Assembly: GCA_003260075.1 (NCBI GenBank)
Contig: QLIY01000206.1
Location: forward strand, 1-64,000
DNA: 64,000 nt
Origin: Phallusia mammillata
Taxonomy: Eukaryota > Chordata > Ascidiacea > Phlebobranchia > Ascidiidae
Reading direction: 5' to 3'
Every line of letters begins with the position of its first letter. The first letter of the stretch is position 1. The notes under the pieces were generated by a model, which was not told where the DNA came from, searched no databases, and saw only the letters and a list, made by a program, of their open reading frames with translations. This document shows positions 11,101-19,181 of the stretch, piece after piece. The translations under genes were made by a program, and so were the position numbers.

Positions 11101-13074
11101 AGTAACTTTTTACATGTTCGAGGTTGTACTATGTCATAATGGTATCTGTAACTGACGGCACAAACGTATATGGTCACTTTATGACGTAAAAAACTAAACA
11201 ATCAACTTTGGATTGCGTCACAGGAGCGTGTATCTAATTTTGACCAGCGTCCAATTAAGACGTGCTTTGTATACAAAGTTGAAGCGGTGGCGGTTTTCCC
11301 GCCCAATTGGGCTGGTTTCTGACATCGAGTTGCGGTTTGATGTCACTGGTTGCGGATTTTTAGAATTTCTGACAACATGTAAGTTAGTTACCTCGTGACC
11401 GTAATCGACTGCTGATTCGACTTCCAGTGAAATGTTTCTTGTCAAAATTTCGTCGATTAATTTCATTTTGGCATCAAGACTGAGATCGTTTGCAGTCAGA
11501 AGTCTAAAGGTGCGAAATTTGCATTAGTGGTTGTAAAGATTTAAATACAGATTCATTTCATCAAAAAACGATTAAATAAATCTGCTTTTGTTGTGATTTG
11601 GCCTTTTTGCTTGTATAAATAATCAATTCTTTACATTGGTGACTTTGACATACGCGACAGACAGCAGACCACTTGTGATTTTCTTTGGTGGTTGTACTTG
11701 TAAAGAATTTGTTTCATTACGAGATAATCAAAAGAACAAACAGAGATTCTTTCTTAATTGCCAAACATTGTACTGCATTTAAAACTGCTTGTTTAGCTTA
11801 TTGACCATTGACGATCCAGTGGTCAAATGGCATCTTAAACAGTAGTTATTTTGACATATGCAACAGAAGATCACCTTGTGACGTCAGGATTTTGCAAAAT
11901 TAAGTTGTCCCTTGAAACATGGGAATGCATCCACACAAACAAATTGTATATAGAAATGTTACGAAAAACCGGTGTTTCCCCCTTTAAAATTCTCTCGAAT
12001 GACGTCGTCAATATGACGTAGTCTTCGCTGTTGGTAACCTTGGCTCGGTTTAAAGTGTCAACGTATTTCTGAAACATGTTGGTTGTTGTTTCTTGATTTT
12101 CGATGAAAATTTAAAAAACTTACCCTAAGTTCGCCGACCGACATGGAAGTAATATTCCTACGGACGACCAAGGGCGCCCTCTGCAGGCAGTTTTCACCTT
12201 GGTAACCGGCCAGACATCGGGAGCAGTCCACGCCGTCAAAGTTACCCGCGCATGTGCAAGCCCGATCGTACATTGCTAATGGCCATCTAGCTCGCTCGTC
12301 CAAAAGATACAACAGAGTCTAGCAATACAAGATACCTCAAATTACTCAAAATATTTTGCAAGATTAATTAAAACCAAGACGCCTGTGAAATCAGCCTGGA
12401 ATCAAGGGACATTACCAGTGGTGGTATTTAGTCGGTTCGCACCGGTTCTATAGAACCCGTCTCACGAAATTTTATAAGATGAGCGAATCGGTTAGCATTA
12501 CTGGTTACTGTCAATGGACTTTTTGTATCAGAAACGGCTGAAAAATATCACTTTTGTGATAGAACGGGCTGACAAAAAGTTTAAATCCCACCACTGGACA
12601 TTATATATTACGTACATTTTGCCTATTGTTCGAGCAAGAAGCATTTCTTCGTTAGTAACATTATTGTTACGGTCGGAAGTCACTTCTATCAGTGATTGTT
12701 AATGTATGCCTGCCATGATATCGACAGTTCTTGAGTAATTCACTATTATGGCCGTTAATGGTTTTTTTTCACACACAAAACAGCATATAAATAGGGTAAA
12801 ACGTCACTACATAAAAGAAATCCACTTTGAGAGAAAAAACAGAAAACATTTGAACCTCATTTAGGGTTAGATCAGTTTCTGCTGCATTGATGAGCTGGCA
12901 TGATCCTCTACCAGCCTTTTCACCGCATTTTGACCCATCACTGTATAATGGACAACATTCCCTCTGAGCTAAAGACACAGAATCGGTACAACGCCTCGGA
13001 AACTGTCCCTGGACGTGATCAATGACCAACACAACTGCAACCAACAGCAAGACAACTGACTTAGTCTTCGACAT
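8118..13074 (-). CDS. TYR: Tyrosinase (9 exons, 743 aa)
   Basis: Type-3 copper oxidase; hydroxylates tyrosine and oxidises dopa in melanin synthesis, in a membrane-bound pigment organelle (family knowledge). Exons: 13074-12856, 12318-12124, 12068-11875, 11503-11392, 10994-10804, 10138-9867, 9471-9307, 9183-8644, 8461-8118; phases close. Seen: signal peptide in the first ~29 residues ending before QFPRRC; Cys-rich N-terminal domain ([33 protein letters not shown]); CuA with [22 protein letters not shown] and YWDWR; CuB with [14 protein letters not shown] and [18 protein letters not shown]; one transmembrane helix ([19 protein letters not shown]) and a short Cys-rich tail with LLEPP. The IHH pair in CuB favours true tyrosinase over TYRP1/DCT. 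Odd: exon 8 holds a ~130-residue acidic Asp/Val/Asn-rich spacer between the catalytic core and the membrane helix, longer than in vertebrates. Confidence 0.95.
10406..10630. mobile_element. hAT-like MITE (CAGTGGTGGGATTCA family), tyrosinase intron
   Basis: Terminal inverted repeats agtggtgggattcag / gtgaatcccaccact, flanked by a perfect 8-bp target duplication gatagaag (10398-10405 and 10631-10638). It is internally rich in repeats of the type 'tgtgatagaaccggctga'. It lies in tyrosinase intron 5. Confidence 0.85.
12416..12596. mobile_element. hAT-like MITE, same family, tyrosinase intron 1
   Basis: Starts cagtggtggtattta and ends aaatcccaccactg. The 8-bp target duplication is gacattac / gacattat (12408-12415, 12597-12604). 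Confidence 0.82.
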
Positions 13075-13167
13075 TGTAAATATGAGTCCACAACTGCACA
13101 ACTGATATTTGAGTCACTACAACAACTGAATTATCGCAAATGATGTGAGGAACAAGGCATGCTTTGG

Positions 13168-13175
13168 CTTTTATA
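13168..13175 (-). promoter_or_regulatory. TATA box of tyrosinase
   Basis: TATAAAAG on the minus strand, about 95 bp upstream of the tyrosinase ATG. This leaves room for a short 5' leader. Confidence 0.6.
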
Positions 13176-13589
13176 TCTTCTTGTGGAAGCGGATCATGTA
13201 ACTTAACTTTAGGAAGTCGATTGCGGTATTATTAATCCCGACATTTTGTGAATGAAGTCATAAGGGTCGGATTACTAGTTAATGTGATCACGCTGCCGTC
13301 CGTAGTTTAGACGTCAGCGGATGTTACTTATCAAAAACCTATCCCGTAAATTCCCGCTGTGAATTTATTGCGTCCAGTCTGTACATGTACATGTACTATA
13401 AGGAACCTAGTGATTCCTATAATACACTTCTTGCAAAATTTTGAAACACTATTTGATACTAAAACTGGTTAGAATATGACAGTTAAAATGTTTGGTGTTG
13501 CGTAACCTAATTAATCTTTGTCCTGTTCCTAGTTATTACTTGGTTACGCAAGGAGTGTAAGTAACATTTGGAAGACAAAATAATGGAAT

Positions 13590-13700
13590 CCATATACTGT
13601 GGGTAAACACCTTGTGAACAAAAACATATTCAACGTATGGGACATCGAAACGTTGGCACAGTAGAATAAAAAACTGCCGGAGGGGGGGGGGAGTAGACAC
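13590..13700 (+). mobile_element. Penelope-like terminal fragment
   Basis: Contains gacatcgaaacgttggcac followed by gaataaaaaactgccgg, matching the 3' half of the minimal hammerhead and tail seen at 6233-6262. The CTGATGA half is missing. G10 (13682-13691) follows directly. The rest of 13075-14342 shows no gene. Confidence 0.4.
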
Positions 13701-14342
13701 ATAGTCAAAATGCACATGTGTGACAAACTGTTTCGGATTTCATCAAACCTAGACTTTAAGTAGGCCAGTTATTGCTATACTATTTTTTTGCCAAAAAAGG
13801 CGTTGCATAATTTATCTTAACCTGTTTCTAGTTATTTAATGAAGGCAAGCAATTTTTTTTTCCAAGACATTAATCAAAACAATTTGATAGCAATGATGTT
13901 CTGTGGGCAAAGTTCAAACCGACCGGTTAGTTTCGGAGAGTTTGTTGCAATTTAATGTGAATCGATTTTTGATTTGCCCAAAACCTACGAATGGTACGCA
14001 AACAAATAAGTTTTACCGCAAACAGTTTTGCGTGTGGTTGTAAATCTATTCATCTTGACACCAAACACGGTAAAAAACAAAGTTACAAAACTGCTATACG
14101 GCAAGTGGAAGAAGAAAGTAATTATTGGTAGTTTACATTTATAAAACACTTATATAAAATACGCCGTTATTCTCCTTGTTGAGGATAAAAATGAAACCGA
14201 AATTTTAATTAATTGTCATTTCAATGATTGTTTCGCTTGACTGAACACACCAGCACATGTGTGCAGTGACCCGCAACAAGATCGTAGTTTTGCAGCATTT
14301 GTTTACATTTTCCAAGAAACATTAATTTATTCCTAAAAGAAA

Positions 14343-17300
14343 ATGGCGTTGAGACGGATTTTTCAAAAGTAAGAAAGTTGTGCCGAGCTAAAATTGTCAC
14401 GAATATGTTAAAAGTTGTTAATAGTTTAGTTTTAGCGAAATGCATGTTTTAAACTTACACACATAATATCTTTGTCCAGGACTTCCATAACCAGTGGTCG
14501 TGCTCTATGTGCTGCAGTTTTACGTCTGAAACACACACTCGGGGGGGGGGGAAAGTTGTTCATTTACCTACAAAATAGTTTAGTTTTAGCGAAATGTATG
14601 TTTTAAATTTACATACATAATATTTTTGTCCAGGACTTCCATAACGAGTGGTCGTGCTCTATGTGCTGCAGTTTTACGTCTGAAACACACACTCCCCGAT
14701 CTACCATATGACTACAATGCATTGGAGCCGCATATTTCTGCTGAAATAATGGAGCTTCATTACAGCAAGCATCATGCAACTTACGTTAACAACTTAAACG
14801 TGGCCGAGGAAAAATTGGACGCTGCAAAAGCGACAAGTAAGTATTTTCTGAAATGTGAAAGAAAATATCAAATTGTCACACAAATGTGCCCTCTGCTTGG
14901 CATCAAGGTAAGCATGGGACATTTTGTTGGTAAACAACAGTTTTAGGCAAAAATTTATGAGATTCCAAAACTGGATTTTACAAATAATCTGGTGAAATTA
15001 GGTTTTGTTTGCAGCTAAAGCTGCAACTTTGTAAATAAAAAAACAAGAATTAAAATTTTTTAACAATTTTACGAAGGTACCCATTTTTTAGCATTCTCAA
15101 TGAGTCAGTTTGCAAAAGTTAATTCAGGGTGGTAGGTTTTGCACACAAAACAATGTAGGTGAACCGCATACACCATTTATCCATCAAGTGTGCCTTTAAC
15201 TTTGTCGCACTTTATAAAGTCTCCACGTTGCGCAGCTATTTCTAGGTTTAGTAAAATAGTTGTAGGGGGGGGGGATGGCCGAGGAAAAATTGGACGCTGC
15301 AAAAGCAACAAGTAAGTGTTTTCTATAATGTTGAAGAAAATATCAAATTTGTCACACAAATGTGCCCTCTGCTTGGCAGTTGGCATCAAGATAAGAATGG
15401 GAAATTTTGATGGTAAACAACAGAATTTAAAGAATTTAATTTCAGGCAGAATTTAATGAGATGCTTATAAAACTGGATTTTACGAATAATCCGGTGTTGT
15501 ATGCAGCTAAAGCTGTAACTGTATAAATAAGAAAACAAGATTTAAAAATTTGTAACAATTTTATGAAGGTACCCATTTCTTGCATTCTCAATGAGTCAGT
15601 TTGCAAAAGTTAATTCAGGGTGGTAAGTTTTGCACATAAAACGATGTAGGTGCATCGCATGTACCATTTATCCATCAAGTGTGCCTTTAACTTTGTCGCA
15701 CTTTATGAAGTCTCCACGTTGCGCAGCTATTTCTAGGTTTAGTAAAATAGTTGTACGTTGGTCAAATTTCGCTCCGTTAGTTTATGCTAAAACACTTATT
15801 TTGTAGATGATGCATCTGCTATCATTGCTCTTGCTCCTGCTCTGAAGTTCAACGGAGGCGGACACATCAACCATTCGATTTTTTGGGAGACCTTAGCACC
15901 TGCCACAGGGCAATGTGCCAGTGGAGAATTGCTTGCAGCGATTGAGGTAAAATTTATATTTTTAGTGATATCTGGCAGTTCTTGTCTTTTGTTGGTGTGA
16001 GTTGTAAATTGCAAACAAAACCATTGCAAAAAATATGACTTTTGCAAACTGAATCCCAATAAAATCTAAATATTGTAACATTCCTTCTGTTACAAAAATC
16101 ACAGTATGCCAGGCCAATAGAGGCATTGTACTGAATCAAACCAGTCTCCAAAGCCTTAGTTAGGAAAAAAGAACCAGTTATTTGCACATTCTGGTTAAAT
16201 GCAAGAAAAACCTACGTCAATTGGAATGGTAATAAACCAGAATTTTCTGGGTTCGCATAATTTATCTGTTTTTGTATCACAGAGGGATTTTGGGTCGCTA
16301 GATAACATGAAAGCTAAGTTATCTGGCTCATCAGTTGCTGTGCAGGGATCTGGATGGGGATGGTTGGGTTACAACAAAGAAGAAAATCGGTTACAAATTG
16401 CTGCTTGGGGGGGGGGGCAATATTGTAACATTCCTTCTGTTACAAAAATCACACTATGCCAGGTCAATAGAGGCATTATACTGAATCAAACCAGTCTCCA
16501 AAGCCTTAGTTAGGAAAAAAGAACCAGGGGGGGGGGTGCAAACCAGGATCCTCTACAAGCTACTACAGGTTGGTTACAACACCATTGTTTGTTTATAATT
16601 CTAGGATCTTGTTTAAACTAATCTAGATTGCATCGCATGTTAGTACAGACTGGTTGTTAATTTTGTTTATGTTGAATTTTATGCATTGGCTCTCAGCATA
16701 GAGTAAATTTGACTTGCTTTTGTAAAAAAGGCGAAAAAATTGTAAGTATGAGGGTATTAAGGAAGAAATGGGCTATAAATCTTTGTTTAACATTTAAAAT
16801 ATAGCCAATAAAGGTGTAGAACTTAAGAGGAAAGATTTCTTACCAAGTTTGTTTGCTAAATTGGCTTCTATTGGCACGAAATTTGCAGTTTAATTTTTTG
16901 CAATCTATTATCTTTGGGATTAAAACAAAATAGATCGTCAAAAGCTAGATTTAAACCACAAAGTTTTGGACCACAAAAATGTTTCACCAAAAAGATAGAA
17001 ATAAAAAACCACCACCTGATAATAAAAATACAGTAGGTCTAAACATTTTAATGCTTTTCTTCATGAATCTATTGTGTAGAAATAAAATTTGCACACCAGC
17101 CTATAAGAAATATTGAAAATACATTCAAGCAGTGGTGGTATTCAGCCAGTTCGCACCAGTTCTAAAGAACCGTCTCACAAAATTTTATAAGATCAGCGAA
17201 CTGGTTTAGCATTACTGGTTACTGTCAATGGATAATGTCACTATTTTATACAGAACCGGCTGAAAAATATCACTTTTGTGGCAGAACCGGTTGACCAAAA

Positions 17301-17481
17301 AATTGAATCTGCATCTAAGTGTGTTTATTTTGCAGGTCTTATCCCCTTATTCGGAATTGATGTATGGGAACACGCCTACTACCTTCAGTATAAGAATGTC
17401 CGGCCAGATTATGTGAAAGCTATCTATAATGTTGTGAACTGGGACAAAGTGGCTGAAAGGTTCACAAAGGCACAGCAATAA
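14343..17481 (+). CDS. SOD2: Mn superoxide dismutase, mitochondrial (5 exons)
   Basis: Converts superoxide to hydrogen peroxide in the mitochondrial matrix; binds one Mn. Exons: 14343-14368 (MALRRIFQ, Arg-rich targeting start; phase 2), 14634-14836, 15807-15946, 16283-16406 joined with 16537-16568, 17336-17481. Seen: [72 protein letters not shown]. The four metal ligands (His of LEPHIS, His of HINHS, Asp and His of DVWEH) are present. The ATG at 14343 is chosen because its 26-nt exon ends at GTAAGA in the phase exon 2 needs. Exon 4 is interrupted between LQIAA and its continuation by G11, a 109-bp intron copy and G10. Exons 2 and 5 also occur in duplicate. Diverges from tyrosinase with about 1.3 kb between start codons. 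Confidence 0.93.
14480..14540 (+). repeat. Truncated second copy of SOD2 exon 2
   Basis: Acceptor and first ~60 nt of exon 2 (encoding [19 protein letters not shown]), ended by G11 at 14541-14551. The complete exon begins again at 14634. One base differs in the shared part (cca/cga context). Confidence 0.85.
15275..15780 (+). repeat. Second copy of SOD2 exon 2 end plus intron 2
   Basis: After G10 (15265-15274) the sequence restarts at atggccgaggaaaaattgga, a copy of the end of exon 2 (from about 14800), and repeats ~450 bp of intron with scattered substitutions and small indels. Assembly haplotype copy is the simplest reading. Confidence 0.85.
16407..16536 (+). other. Filler-flanked insert inside SOD2 exon 4
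   Basis: G11 (16407-16417), then 109 bp nearly identical to intron 3 at about 16070-16172, then G10 (16527-16536). Removing the whole block restores the codons GCT GCT TGT GCA AAC, i.e. the conserved AACAN. It is therefore not a biological exon part. Confidence 0.88.
17130..17312. mobile_element. hAT-like MITE, same family, SOD2 intron 4
   Basis: Left terminus cagtggtggtattcagcc, with internal gaaccggctgaaaaatatca. The right terminus is worn (attgaatctgcatct). It ends about 25 bp before the exon 5 acceptor. Confidence 0.7.
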
Positions 17482-17708
17482 TTTAATCAATTCATCTGCG
17501 GATATTGCTCAATGTGTTACACAACTATCGTGCTTCAAATAAGTTGCAAAAACATGGATATTGTACCATTAGAAATGCTATTGTGTTGCTGTGATCTGCT
17601 GTTTCAATAATAACACATAAGTAAGTATTGTGGATGTACTTTGTAATAAATGCAGGCTTGGGGGGGGGGGGTTTTTTTAATCTGTATCTAAGTGTGTTTA
17701 TTTTGCAG

Positions 17709-17854
17709 GTCTTATTCCCTTGTTTGGAATCGATGTATGGGAGCACGCCTACTACCTTCAGTATAAGAATGTCCGGCCAGATTATGTGAAAGCTATATAT
17801 AATGTTGTGAATTGGGACAAAGTGGCTGAAAGGTTCACCAAGGCACAGCAATAA
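17709..17854 (+). repeat. Second copy of SOD2 exon 5
   Basis: 146 nt including the acceptor AG and the stop codon, same length and reading frame as 17336-17481. I count eight differences, all in third positions and all silent. G12 (17660-17671) lies between the two copies, and a second run (17913-17923) follows. Pattern fits a second allele rather than a used alternative exon. Confidence 0.88.
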
Positions 17855-17929
17855 TTTAATCAACTCATCTGCGGATATTGCTCAATGTGTTACACAACTA
17901 TCGTGCTTCAAAGGGGGGGGGGGATCAGA

Positions 17930-18430
17930 TGTGCAAGCTCGGGCCACACACCATTTAACGAGCAGCATAGATTTTCTTGTGTCTGGGAATACACACAAGC
18001 TCCCTGAGTATAGACTGGGGACCACTGTGAGCATCATTATATGTGCACGCTATGACCACACACCAGTTTATGCGTAGCATTGATTTTCATGTGTCTGGAC
18101 ATGCACACAAGCACTTGAGTACACTGAGGAGTGAGGACTACTGTGAGCAACGTTACATGGAATTAAAAACATTTCGGCCGTATATGCCGTTTTCCAATGT
18201 TTCAGTTTAGGACCGAACTTTTGGATTGTATGGAATTAAAGTCTCGTCTCACAATATCGCCAATATGAAACATCATAAATCAACTAATTGTTGCGGGGGG
18301 GGGGCATTATATGTGCACGCTGTCACCACCCACCAGTTTATGCGTAGCATAGATTTTCTTGTGTCTGGGAATACACACAAGCACCTTGAGTACACTGAGG
18401 AGTGAGGACTACTGTGAGCAATGCTATATG
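17930..18430. repeat. Tandem repeat, ~115-bp unit
   Basis: Unit marked by cacaccagtttatgcgtagc ... attttcttgtgtctgg ... cacacaagcac ... gaggactactgtgagcaa. Units lie near 17942, 18056 and 18309; the last follows G10 at 18295-18304. No ORF. Confidence 0.65.
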
Positions 18431-18550
18431 GAATTAAAGTCTCTTCTCACAATATCGCCAATATGAAACATCATAAATCAACTAATTGTTGCATCTAAAA
18501 AATACGAGCCACGTTGTCTGCAAAATATTAAAAGTTAAATAAAGCTTACG

Positions 18551-18805
18551 CATTGTAAAAGTTTTTTTCGAGTGACATTAACCAGCTCACTTGCATCAAC
18601 AACGCAAGATTCAGTTGAAAACATCAATCAGAATCGGGAATTTAGATTTCGCTGAAATTATTTAGCCTTGTGGGCGGGGGGGGGGGAAAGTTTTTTTCGA
18701 ATGACATTAACCAGTTCACTTCCATCAACAACGCAAGGTTCAGTTGAAAGTATCAGTCAGAATCGGGAATTTAGATTTCGCTGAAATTATTTAGCCTTGT
18801 GGGCG
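18551..18805. repeat. Duplicated segment around a G11 run
   Basis: About 120 bp (agtttttttcga ... tttagccttgtgggc) at 18560-18675 and again at 18687-18805, separated by G11 (18676-18686). The second copy runs on into the small ORF at 18787-18942. Confidence 0.8.
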
Positions 18806-18942
18806 AATATTCGGTTTCGACCAGAACGTTTTGGGGCGGGCTTGCTAGCAACTTCAAATATCTCATAAATAGCTTGTTTCACACTTATCAGTGGCAATTT
18901 GGCGGGTTCTTCGCAACAAGATTTCAAACAACAGGAAGCCAT
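18787..18942 (-). CDS. Small ORF, 51 aa, unknown
   Basis: Minus-strand ATG at 18942 to TAA at 18789-18787. It begins MASCCLKSCCEEPAKLPLIS, continues with a short amphipathic stretch (VKQAIYEIFEVA) and a basic end (PKRSGRNRIFAHKAK). The composition looks protein-like and the G/C content is higher than the surroundings. CACGTGATGACG (E-box/CRE-like) lies about 75 bp upstream of the ATG, and the gene would diverge from the Cys-rich peptide gene 240 bp away. I do not recognise the family. It could be a single-exon microprotein, a last exon, or chance. Confidence 0.4.
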   Translation of the reverse strand: MASCCLKSCCEEPAKLPLISVKQAIYEIFEVASKPAPKRSGRNRIFAHKAK

Positions 18943-19110
18943 TATCATTTCTCCCTCCTGTTTTGATGCTAATTAGCACGCGAACAATTAGCGTCACTGT
19001 TTTGAAGCGTACGTCATCACGTGACAAGGGGGGGGGGTTGCAATACCGGCTCAGGACTCGAAACTAATGGAAAATTGTCTTTGCGGAAAATCACAGGTAA
19101 TTGCGTTTAG

Positions 19111-19118
19111 TATAAAAG
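19111..19118 (+). promoter_or_regulatory. TATA box of Cys-rich peptide gene
   Basis: tataaaag, 71 bp before the ATG at 19182. The expected start site is about 19141. Confidence 0.65.
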
Positions 19119-19181
19119 TCCCGTGAACAGTTTTAAGACTTCATTACGTTTCGGAGATAAACGTAAGCAAATCAAGTAAAT

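Noticed and set aside
17660-17854. Mutually exclusive alternative last exon of SOD2
   Set aside because: Only silent differences and a filler run between the copies; allelic duplication by assembly explains it better.
17930-18430. CRISPR-like repeat array
   Set aside because: Units are ~115 bp with no constant short repeat and spacer structure; ordinary tandem repeat in a eukaryotic genome.
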